A stretch of DNA of 64,000 nucleotides from Asparagopsis taxiformis (taxonomy: Eukaryota > Rhodophyta > Florideophyceae > Bonnemaisoniales > Bonnemaisoniaceae), in NCBI GenBank assembly GCA_030407315.1, contig JALQPE010002342.1, forward strand, positions 107,143 through 171,142, written 5' to 3'. Position numbers and translations under genes: made by a program. Below the pieces are notes generated by a model. That model saw only the letters and a list, made by a program, of their open reading frames with translations, did no database searches and was not told the DNA's origin. Position 1 is the stretch's first letter. Each line of letters begins with the position of its first letter. This document shows, in pieces, positions 42,546 to 51,748 of the stretch.

Positions 42546-43286
42546 GTTAGTTTAGTAAGCGAGCGTACGCGTGGCGTCTTGATTACGTGTCACGGAGCGT
42601 CAATGCGAGCGCGTGCGCGCGTACGTTGCCACGAAACCGCGAGCCGCGCCACGTGTAGCGTTTTCCGCGAATTTCCCTTTATTTCCCTTTTTTGGGTTTT
42701 TTATGACGAAAGTCTTTTTCCCAAATATTTCCCTTTTTTTTGCGTGCGAGCGTGCGGCGCCGCGCCGCCGGCCGGCCACACAAGGACAGCCTGTCCCAAG
42801 TAAGTTAGCTATTAGTGGTCGCATGGCTTCGCACCCTACCAATAAACAGTCAGCACTTTCGCAGCTACGAGTTAAGCGTTGAGCGCGTCGCGAGGACCGA
42901 TTGCGTTACGACGTTGCGTCCGGATTGCTCACGATCGCCGACGTACGTGCGCGCGCGCCGCGTTTACCGACCGTCGAATTGCGTCGCACCGCGAGACCGC
43001 ACGTTGCGTCGCATACCGCTAGGCCAGGGATTTACGACCCCTGCGTGGATCGTGTTGAGCTCGAGTTTACTCGGTGATCTCACCCTGAGATCACGGCTTG
43101 CGCCGGCCCGCGAATCCCGTGTTGCGATCGACCCTGCGCGTTCCGCCGTTGTACCACCCGATCGCCTCCGCGACCGAGCGCCGTGCGAAACGCAAGTTCA
43201 CGAGCGCGTTACGGTTCAACACGCCCTGACAAGGCAAGCGATTCTAGAACTCTCTTAGTGACCGCCATCCCGGCTGGTCCTACAAC
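42546..43286 (+). repeat. Presumed LTR of gag element F
   Basis: CpG- and GCGCG-rich sequence with a T-rich island near 42660-42740, ending CCTACAA just before the shared primer-like 18-mer. A GGACAGCCTGTCC palindrome sits at 42784-42796. The left boundary is uncertain (between about 42490 and 42560); frames through this region are a by-product of high GC content. Confidence 0.45.
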
Positions 43287-43304
43287 TGGTCTCTCGACCT
43301 AGAA
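43287..43304 (+). promoter_or_regulatory. Probable primer-binding site of element F
   Basis: TGGTCTCTCGACCTAGAA, identical to the site in element E although the surrounding sequence is very different. Confidence 0.65.
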
Positions 43305-43860
43305 TTGCGCGAACCGACGTGCGAACTCAGCGAAGAACAGAAACTCCGCTTGGGGAAACACGGGACGCCAAACCTATCGCTTACTCTAATTCCCCCTTTT
43401 TCCGTTCGTCGTGCGCGACAGCGAGGGCCATTGACGCGTGCGCGCGTATCGCTATCCCGGAAGCGGTGCTATAGCCTCTCTGGTTTGTATAACTACCCTA
43501 TCTCTACTACGACGGTTCGCAGCGCGGAACGACGCGATCGAAGACGCAGCGCGTGCGCGCGCTAGTTCGCAACCCTAACGCGGGTTCGGCGGTGCCGCAA
43601 ATATTGGGTTCGCGGACGATCGAGACCCGTCTTTGCGCGTTCCGAGCGAGGAAGAAGCCCTCCTGCGAGCGAACTCGTCCCCCTCACCCTTACTACGCGC
43701 GCCCGATACGCAGACAATTTTCGGGAAGCGCTTCCCTTTTTACTTGCCAATTTTTCGACGCGCCGACGCGAGATTTTGACGCGCGCCGAATTCCCCTTTC
43801 TCCCTTCCCATCATCCCTTTTTCCCTTTTCCCTAGGCGACGATCGAACGCGACCGCGCCG
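43305..43860 (+). other. Element F leader
   Basis: About 550 bases between the primer site and the gag ATG, GCG-rich, with frames that I read as noise (including one that overlaps the gag start). Confidence 0.4.
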
Positions 43861-44121
43861 ATGGATCCCCCTACGCGCGAGCGATCGAACGCGCCGACCG
43901 AACCGCCGCCAGTCGCGTCGCAAACGCACGCAGTCGACGCACTGGTCGCTTCACACATCCCTGACCCTACCGCTTCCCCGTGGCCGCCGCTACCGACGCA
44001 AGCGCTCGCGAGCATTGACGACGACGCGCAAACGTCCGACGATGGCGCCGCAACGAAGCGCGAGGCCGAGTTCCGCGTTTCCGACGTGCACGCTACGCCG
44101 TCCGCAACGCTTCCGAGCTTG
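43861..44121 (+). pseudogene. Element F gag, 5' piece, split by TE2
   Basis: Starts ATGGATCCCCCTACG and encodes an acidic, Thr/Pro/Ala-rich N-terminus ending ...ATPSATLPSL at the codon TTG that is part of the CTTG target duplication. The frame resumes at 63163. Codons are strongly CpG-biased (CGC, GCG, ACG), unlike element E. Confidence 0.85.
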
Positions 44122-46548
44122 AACGCTGGTTCCGAGCGGATCAGAATATTATTTTTTGTAATCAGAATGAAATTTTCTACGTGCTGGCAATGATGTGTCA
44201 CGCATGTCACAATACGCAGTAATTGAGATAGTGATATATAACATTGCGTGACATAACAGAACGAGCGCAGCTGGAGACACGTGTCTCTATTGCAGAAAAC
44301 ATTCAATAGACGAATCATGTAGACTGAGATACACATGGAATGTCGTATACGACACTATGTACACTGGGCACTGCAGAGTCTACTACTACATACCCTCAAA
44401 TCTTGCCTTCTGTGCGCCTCTTCGTTCACTGTGCTGAGCCACTGTAGTGCTAGACAGGCTGTCTCTGTATAAACAAGTCTTTGGCGCCTTTCCCCAGATC
44501 TACAGATTCTATAGGATTGAATAGAAGGGCATGGATCTGTGTGCATCGAGATAAAAGGCTCTTCGCTTCCCCTTCTCTGAGGAAGGTACGATACCATCAA
44601 TTTAGAAGTGATTGTGTGCCTCAAATTTTCTTTGGACAGCTGCCCGCTCTCTAAATTGCGCTAGGTACCTAGAAAATTACCATTAGCACGTGCTAATGGT
44701 AATTTTCCAATGACGTGTATGAGAAAGCAGTGTCATCAGGAATAAATTTGAATTGAACGAAAATTTCTTTGTGACGCACACTGAAAGTATCAATATTATT
44801 TTTCTGGGAAATTTCAGATTTGGCAGTTTAATTTTGGCCTTGTGCAACACGGAGAGAAATTTTGGCACGGAAAATGAGAATGCTATTCAGTACACGGGGA
44901 AACGGACTGGATTCTTCCATGAATGTAGTCCACTATGGACTGCTGGGCGTCACATGACTGCTTCAATGTGCTGGGCTGGAACTCTATTGCGATTTAAGTG
45001 ATCTAGCAGCGCTAAAATCTTCCTTCCTCTTCACCCTCGCATACGGTCTGACACTGCGGAAGAAATGAACACTTCCCATGGGAGGTGCACCATCACCATC
45101 ACTCTGCGATATCGTGCAAGAGAGCCAAGTCGTGAAAACCACATCTCCATTGAACTGTCTCAGATGGAAATCTTCCTGGTTCTGCAACTCTCATCCCCAG
45201 ATCCATCCCTCCAGTAAACTATGGGCGATTTCATCCAAAATGATCACGACCACACTGCTGCCAGCTGGTGACATACTTAATTTGCGCAAACGACATGACC
45301 ATTTGGTCATTACGGTCTACAACCTGAATGGTATCCATTGGACCGAACGAATCCTGATTGCATTCTATACTAACTACAAAAGATACGTTCTGTGTATGGC
45401 TTCTATTGCACTTTGTTCTGCAGAACTGCCATAACGGAAATACTTTCCCATCCAGTACTGTTCGAACAGTTCGATCGAACTGAACCATCCAACGTCAGCA
45501 CGCGCAAATTCACATAACGCACATCAGGGTGCCATGATGTGTTCTTACATAGCAGTACCAAGAAGGGTATCCTTTATGGGATACCAGACGCATAGAAAGC
45601 ATATTCCAGGACCGAATATTCTGACGGGATTTGGGATGAGTTCAGCAACTGCTCTGGGTGCCATGGAGTCAATTGTGAAATTGTCCATAGTTGGGCTACT
45701 ACTAATTGCATACGCACATTCATTCATGATTTATGCATTGAGTTTAGCAAGAAGATTGAGGCGATTATGTTTGAAGCGCAACAACATTCATGGTCAGGTT
45801 GAAAAATGGGCGTTGTTACATGGTTCAATTGTATAATGGATACCAATGTTCGGGAGTTTACTGAATGAAAATAAGATTGCAGAAGTCTATATGACTGCTT
45901 TTATGTTATATTATCAGCGACGTCTGATGGCCGCATGTGGGTTGGATAGTCTGCAAGGGGAGGGATTCAGTTCGATTGTGTCAAGATTGTTCATCGAGAT
46001 TGAATCGGTAGTGCATTTGTTGTATTGGACTGGCGGAACTCTGATTGAAAATACACAACGCACTGCTGATCCCCTGTAGATGGCACATGTCATGATAGAT
46101 ATGGTGCTGTTTTGTACCAGCCCAATTCTACATGAAGCGAGTAAGCATACGATCGTGTGCTATGCTAACGGTGGTTTGTACATACATACATGATACCACC
46201 CGGTACTTGCAATCATGGTTTGCTGCATGAAAGTTCTGGTTGCTCTACTAGTCGACTACAGAAAACGTTAGTGATGGTGGTGCGAGAGGTTGTGACTATG
46301 GCTGAATCATCATTTGACCGAAAATAGAAGCTGTGCAATGAATGCTGAAGGCCTATGGCAATAAGCTGTGCTCAAGTGTCCCTAGAGGCAGTCTGCATTT
46401 TTCAACAGCGCAGTGACTGCCAACAGCTTTCTTCCAGAGGGAGAAACGGGTGCATTCCATTTCAAACGGCCTTAATTCGGATGTGCACACTCCAGGAGAC
46501 CAGGTTTCACATTTGAAGCTACATTAGTTCATCTAGGAAGTCTTCACT
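44122..46548 (+). repeat. TE2 left terminal inverted repeat
   Basis: 2,427 bp, inverted complement of 60732-63158; predicted peptides from both arms read identically. Contains a 36-bp palindrome (44672-44707) and a GACAGGCTGTC core (44454-44464). No conserved protein. Confidence 0.94.
44672..44707. repeat. 36-bp perfect palindrome in TE2 left TIR
   Basis: GAAAATTACCATTAGCAC followed directly by its exact complement, centred on CACGTG. Confidence 0.92.
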
Positions 46549-46881
46549 GAACTCAATCCATATTCCTAGGCACGGCTTCTATCGTTTTTGGTTCGTATCA
46601 TATGAAGAAAAACGTAAGATCTTGAAGATCTTGTATGCATTGTGAAAATTGGCTGCTTTAGAATTGTGCTCCATGAAGAGTTTCCTGACGCAAAATCTGT
46701 TCGTCTGTCAAGAAGAACAGTTGTAGCTGCTCACAGACTAGAGCAATTTATTTCTTGCAATGTGTTCTCCGCAGTGTTTTTGGAAAAGACCAGAGTGCTC
46801 TTAAGACAGAACTTATCATGCGGGAGCTGTGAATCTACTCGGGTGGAATGATCAATGCTATGAAAGAGAGGGTAAAATTCT
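46549..46881. other. TE2 gap between left TIR and methyltransferase stop
   Basis: 333 bases, the expected 3' UTR of the minus-strand methyltransferase gene. Holds a short inverted repeat around AAGATCTTGAAGATCTT near 46617. No gene seen. Confidence 0.4.
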
Positions 46882-49797
46882 CTACTGTTCCTTCAATACG
46901 GTTGAGCCACTATCACTGATCATTCTCATCTGATTGGCATCCCAGCAGTAGAAGCTATCTTTGAAATCCCCAAGCGTGATAATTTTTTCATCGGCGCCGG
47001 GTGAAGGATAGGGGAAGGCAATGTTAACGCACTCTGGATTGATCCGCAATCTCCAGACAACTACCAAGCATTCACCATTTTGGGAAAGTTCTGCAAGGTT
47101 GGTGTTATGCAAGATGCGCCGAACGGATTGTTTCTCGTCTGGAGCTGGAAGTGCTACCTGGGCAAGACCTACAACCTTCCCTTCAATCAGAAGCTCTGCA
47201 TCATCCCCTGTACGTAGGTGCTCATAAGCACATAAGTCTTTTGAAATTGAGGATAAATCCATAGGTTTCGGAGGTACTGAACTCTCATTGAAAAATTGTC
47301 TCTGGGTCTCATCTGTCGCACTCTTCGTGGAATCATTAATCTTCTGCCGTTTTGTAAGAGCACACCTGCCAGGCTGCTTCACGAAACTGACACTTCTGTC
47401 CATCGATAGAGCTTTGGCACGAAGACGTTCGTGTGCTGGACGAAAACACTCCGAATCCATCTCAATACATACACAAGAACGGTTAGTTTCAAGACAAGCT
47501 AATGCAGTAGACATAGTGCCTGCGAAGGCATCCAAAACTGAACCATCTTCCGGACAAAACGTTGTCAGAATTTCAGTGAGAAGATTGACGTTTTTCTCCT
47601 CAACCCTCACTACTGATTTCTTCCCAGGGAACAACAACTTATTTGGAGTCACCGGTACATTGGTTATGGCTGAAAGCCTCCTCCTCAAGTTACATGAAAC
47701 TCTGTGGTACGGACTCTCGAAGTCTGGAGTAAAGTTTTGTGGATGTGTGCCGTTCTTGCGAGCTACAACAGCATATTCGACAAGATTCTGTGGGAATGCT
47801 GACAACCTGTGGAACTGTAAACCCTTCATTGACTTGACAATCGTGAATACATGGCTAATCGATTTGAACCCATTCTCTCGGAGTGCAGTTATCCACTTCT
47901 GCATATACCGCACAGAGGTGAAAATGAAAATGTAACCACCCGGTTTCAGGACTCTGAACGAGAACTGCGAAAAGGATGACATGTCTTTATCGTCGAGATG
48001 GTCCAAATATGTCTTTCCACTTCCGGCGGCATTCGGGTCTAATCCATAGGGAGGATCAGTACATATCATATCAAAAAGATCATCCCCAGGACTTCTGATG
48101 CTCTTCTCATACTGCTGCCATGTAATTTGATGACAGTTTACGCGACTCGACTTCAAAAGATCCTCTGCGTAAGCAGAGCTTCTCTTTTTTGTATTTACTT
48201 CATTGGAAGATTCATCTTTCCCAATGACTGCAAGTTTAGTCTGCAAACGTTCTGAAACCTCTGATGAATGGAACTTCACTTTGCCTTTCTCGATGAATTT
48301 TCCTGCGGGAAAAGGAGTTTCTTCTTGAACTGTAGATGGGTGCATCTGCTGGCCCGGTTTTTTTGCAATATCAGTCATATTTGTTTGGTTGTTTGAATCA
48401 TCTTTGCCATGTACATGTGATTTATGTCTTTGTAAATCACGACAGTGTGTCACATCTTCGCTTTCTTCCTCTTCAGTTGCTGTACTGATGGGAGTATTCT
48501 CGCCTTCGAACAAACGAGTTGTTCCTGCTTCACGGAGATTTTTGTGTTGTGAATCTGGAGACTTTGCAATAGCTTCGACAGAGGGATACACTTGTGCTCT
48601 GTACTTCGCTTCTTTCAATGGGGCTGAAGACGGGTACAGCTCTTTAAATAAATTCAGCAAGAAGGGAAGAATGTCCTCATCGTTTCCAGAGTTCAATTCG
48701 ACTTCTTTGTCAAGCCGGGTGCCTTGTAACAAGTTTGTTCGAACAGTCTGCATATCAGTAGGCCAATTAGAGCTTTCGAGAAATTTCTCGAACTTTCGAG
48801 CCTCGTGCAATGCGCGAGAGGCATTTCTGTATTGCTGTGACACTATAGTATGCTGGACCGGTTTGTACCCTTGGTTTTGACATATTTCTTTCAACCTGAA
48901 AATAGTATTCACCTGGATTTCCTCGCCGTCCGTGTCATCAGCTTTCATGAAGACAGTGGATTGTTTTAACGAGGTTATGTTGATAAATCAACGAAAACAC
49001 GGCAGTCAATCCTACTCGAGACGGTTTCTCGGGTGAGATTATCATCTTTGCCGGAGCATACTTCGATTGCTAGTTTTGGATGTTCCTCATTCATGATTGA
49101 TCCAATAGCCTCAATAACCGTTCGTGGTAGGCGAGCTGCGGTGGCCGCAATTTGCTTCACGGTACTTTCTTTTGCATGAACAGAGCCATCATAAGCAGCC
49201 GCAACGTCAGCATAGGTTACTTTTTTGACGTTCTTCTCGCGGCTCAATCTTTCAAATTCTTCACGTAACCCATACAGTGTGTCATAAAGGGTAGGTTCGA
49301 CGTAAAATGTTTCAGAGTGCCTAGCATTCTGGGAGCGTGCTAGTTGTTTGAGTGTCAACATTGGATCTCCACCCTTCAGAAGCATCACAGGCCATCGGAA
49401 ATCTCCCCAGCGTTCCTCATTGGACTTCATTAGTTCAGCGATTGCGCATTGACGATGCATACCATCGATTATCCCGAACCATTCCTTATGTGAAGCACTC
49501 TTTTCTTTGGCCTCATCTGCGCTTAGGCCTATATTCTTGAAATGATTGAACACGAAGTGGCGATGAACCCCAGTTAGCTTCATAACAATACCTAGATCTG
49601 ATCCCGATATGAATCCATTTGTTTCCAAAATAAGCTTCAAGCGTTCCACTCCCGATGTAGAGACCTTTCTGATGTTTGTCATCGGGATGCATGCCATCGG
49701 ATTCACTTTAACGTTCACGGCTCCTTCGATAAGGTCTAAAAATCTTGTGGTACTTTGGGCTGTTGAGCGAGAGCCAACAGATCGGTGATGTGACTCA
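46882..49797 (-). pseudogene. TE2 ParB-like domain fused to beta-class DNA methyltransferase (frameshifted)
   Basis: ParB-like part first: CIPMTNIRKVSTSGVERLK, then WFGIIDGMHRQCAIAEL. Helical linker with YDTLYGLREEFERL. The frame ends ...CRVFVDLST at 48975, and the next frame resumes at once with TSLKQSTVFMKADD, collinear with TE1; this is a one-base-type frameshift, not an intron. Methyltransferase: TDPPYGLDP near 48044-48062, ...FRVLKPGGYIFIFTS..., and SAM motif VLDAFAGTMSTA near 47505-47540, again beta-class order. Beyond residue about 560 of the second frame there is an extra domain absent from TE1 (AELLIEGKVVGLAQV ... RILHNT ... FYCWD), similar in feel to the DUF8039-type domain of plant transposon proteins (weak recollection). 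The first codons lie beyond copia C at 56317-56344. Confidence 0.87.
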
Positions 49798-50285
49798 TGT
49801 TGACTCACTGAGAATGGGCCTGGTAGGCCTAATTCCGTGAGAAAACTTTGACCCTCGATTTCTCTATGAAGGAGTGGTCTGAGCGCTCTGAAACCTATCT
49901 CATCGTATTCAGCGTGCCCGAATTAGTCGGGTAGCAACTTCTCCGGGGCTCCTACGACACTCCATTACGGAGTAACTGGCCTCTGAAGTTTCAATTTGTT
50001 TGTCATAGTTTCAATTAGTAATTAGAAATGCCAAGATGGGTTGCCATCATGGCAGAGGGAAAATGTTATGATAAGTGTACACGTGTGGATGATATGATAG
50101 AGAAGCCCACGTGTACCAGATTGGCAGCGGGTGCTTGCTAGGACAGACTGTCAGTGACAGTCTGTCTGGAGCAGCCTTGAACAGGCTGTCCTTAGCACCG
50201 CCGGCGCACCTCGGCGAGAATACAAATTATGTAGTGAGCTCGCAGATTCAGTAAACGCTCGGTAAGCGACCAAACTTTATCAACA
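49798..50285 (+). repeat. 5' LTR of copia C
   Basis: TGTTGACTC...TCAACA, 488 bp. Contains an interrupted GACAGACTGTC/GACAGTCTGTC palindrome (50142-50166) and a further AACAGGCTGTCC copy downstream in U5. Confidence 0.95.
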
Positions 50286-50299
50286 GGTTATGGGCCCAG
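50286..50299 (+). promoter_or_regulatory. Primer-binding site of copia C
   Basis: GGTTATGGGCCCAG directly after the LTR, complementary to the anticodon arm of initiator tRNA-Met (half-tRNA priming as in Drosophila copia). Confidence 0.87.
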
Positions 50300-50338
50300 T
50301 GCGCTCGCTCGGGTCGTTTCTTATTCTCTAGCGCTGCG

Positions 50339-50344
50339 GTGAGT
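50339..50344 (+). promoter_or_regulatory. Candidate leader splice donor of copia C
   Basis: GCG|GTGAGTG about 53 bases after the start of the primer site, at the same distance as GTAAGTG in copia B. Position resembles the major donor of retroviral leaders. Confidence 0.35.
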
Positions 50345-50504
50345 GTCTCTTTCGCGTCGGCGTGTGTCTTACCTTTCTCGCCTTGTTTCTTCTCGTTTTG
50401 TCTTCTTTCCTGCGCGTCCTCCTGCTCTCGTTCTGCGCCTCCGTGCGCTTTCGCTCGCCTGCGCGTCGCGTTCGTCGCGCTCCCTCCTGCGGCGCTGCCG
50501 TCTT

Positions 50505-50648
50505 CCTCGCCACCCGGCGTCCGTCTCGCCTCGCCACCCGGCGTCCGTCTCGCCTCGCCACCCGGCGTCCGTCTCGCCTCGCCACCCGGCGTCCGTCTCG
50601 CCTCGCCACCCGGCGTCCGTCTCGCCTCGCCACCCGGCGTCCGTCTCG
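50505..50648. repeat. 24-bp minisatellite, six copies
   Basis: Six exact head-to-tail copies of a 24-bp unit beginning CCTCGCCACCCGGCGTCC, then a partial diverged unit. In the copia C leader, matching the position of the tandem in copia B. Confidence 0.95.
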
Positions 50649-50793
50649 CCTCGCTGACGCTCGGCGTCCCATCGTGTCATCTGACTGTCACAGTGACAAC
50701 ATCTACTGCCATCGTGACACAAAAATTCTGTCATCAAGTGACATCTCTTGGAACACATCGGATCATTCGCTGGAGCTATCTCGCGCCAAATAC

Positions 50794-50890
50794 AAAAATT
50801 TATTCCCGCTCTCGCTGGGACTCGAACGCACGACCGCGAGATTCCGCGCTGCACAGCACGGCTTAACCGCTGAGCTACTGGCCCACTTAA
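50794..50890 (-). tRNA. Degenerate tRNA-like pol III unit, antisense in copia C leader
   Basis: On the minus strand: box A TAGCTCAGCGGTTAAGC (50877-50861), a 5-bp anticodon-type stem CCGTG/CGCGG, box B GTTCGAGTCCC (50827-50817) and TTTTT (50798-50794). The T stem and the acceptor stem do not pair properly, so it is tRNA-derived rather than functional. Homologous position and orientation to the unit in copia B, but resembling a different tRNA. Confidence 0.45.
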
Positions 50891-51055
50891 GGCCAACATA
50901 CTGGAATCCACTGCTCCTAATAAAAGACTTGTCTATACCTTTCTCAACTCGGTTCTGCTCTTGTAAGTCAGCAACCTTGTCCTGATCGGTATAGCATTAA
51001 TAAGTCACACAACAATAAACTTCTGCATTGGTTGACCTACTCATTCATCTTCAAA

Positions 51056-51563
51056 AGTAAGTTATACCTTTCATCTTTCGGTCAATTTCAAGGTTTAGAC
51101 CTTAGTACTGATCGGTATAACTGCTAACCTCTTCTCTCTCTCTATCTCCATAGTGTCTAGTAGTGACGAGGATCGCATCGAGCCGAATAACGAGCAGCCA
51201 GCTCCGAGGCTTCGACGCGACGGTGAGTCTCTTCGCGACCGTGTTTTCCGAAAGGCGTATAGCATCGCCGAAAGAAGGGACAATAAGAAGAAATACGCCG
51301 CTCACAAGGCCGCAAACCGTTTCAGGTGCTCTCACTGCAACGTATATCTCAATTCCGCTGAGTCCAGAACTGCTCATCTCAACGGATCCAGACACAAGAA
51401 AACCATCGAGCGCCTCAAGGAGGGTCCTCTAAAAGTTTGCAGGCCCTGTGGTGTCATCGTCCGGACTCAGAGTGAGTTCGACAACCATCTTCGCGGCAAC
51501 CGCCATCGCAGTATTGCGAAGGCCCTGGAAATCACCAAAGCTTCTTCTTCCTCCGATAAGTAG
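51056..51563 (+). CDS. Copia C two-finger (U1/JAZ-type C2H2) protein, start made by splicing
   Basis: 136 residues, MSSSDEDRIEPN..., after removal of the 97-nt intron 51057-51153. Fingers CSHCNVYL...H-LNGSR-H and CRPCGVIV...H-LRGNR-H, both C-x2-C-x12-H-x5-H. No ATG lies in the frame, and between the preceding in-frame stop and the acceptor there is none either. Exon 1 ends TTCAAAA and exon 2 starts TGTCTAG, giving AAAATGTCT. Closely similar to the copia B protein; the copia A protein keeps only the finger layout. A 185-base gap separates it from gag-pol. Confidence 0.75.
51057..51153 (+). other. Predicted 97-nt intron in copia C leader
   Basis: Donor AAAA|GTAAGT, branch-like TGCTAACC, pyrimidine tract TCTCTCTCTATCTCCATAG acceptor, then TGTCTAG. 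Confidence 0.75.
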
Positions 51564-51579
51564 TTTCTCTCTCTCCTCT

Positions 51580-51581
51580 AG
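51580..51581 (+). promoter_or_regulatory. Second candidate splice acceptor before gag-pol
   Basis: TCTCTCTCTCCTCTAG just after the finger ORF stop; copia B has CTCCTCTTCTCTAG at the same place. Using it would skip the finger exon, and the next ATG is that of gag-pol at 51749. Confidence 0.35.
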
Positions 51582-51748
51582 ACACTAGAAATCTAGCTGA
51601 TTTCGTATCGTTAAACCTTGCTTTCTTGTTCTCCATCCACTTCGCTCTTAGCTAGACAGTCTCTATCCTATAGATCCCAGCTTGGTCCTCGACGACTATC
51701 GGTTGTCCACTTGGGAAGGGTCGAACAGATAAGACTTACTGCAGAGCC

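Noticed and set aside
43553..44122. 189-codon frame overlapping the start of F gag
   Set aside because: High-GC by-product; the gag frame is the one that continues across TE2 and matches element E.
45534..45836. 100-codon hydrophobic frame present in both TE2 TIR arms (also 61444-61746)
   Set aside because: Exact duplication follows from the TIR itself, so identity is not evidence of selection; no homologous frame in TE1 TIRs.
48949..48975. Intron between the two TE2 methyltransferase frames
   Set aside because: The collinear protein continues with no missing length; only a one-base-type shift is needed.
46882..49797. Bacterial contamination as source of the ParB-methyltransferase
   Set aside because: The gene lies inside a TIR element that splits a retrotransposon gag and is itself split by a copia element, and a diverged second copy shows the same context.
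50505..50648. CRISPR-like array
   Set aside because: Units are head-to-tail without spacers; eukaryotic retrotransposon context.
50369..50911. Minus-strand frame with AQRLSRAVQ...SCVRVPA
   Set aside because: This is the familiar false peptide read from a tRNA-like sequence; it supports the tRNA-like unit rather than a protein.
50362..50985. 207-codon frame through the 24-bp minisatellite
   Set aside because: 24 is divisible by three, so the repeat keeps frames open; the peptide is a simple repeat.
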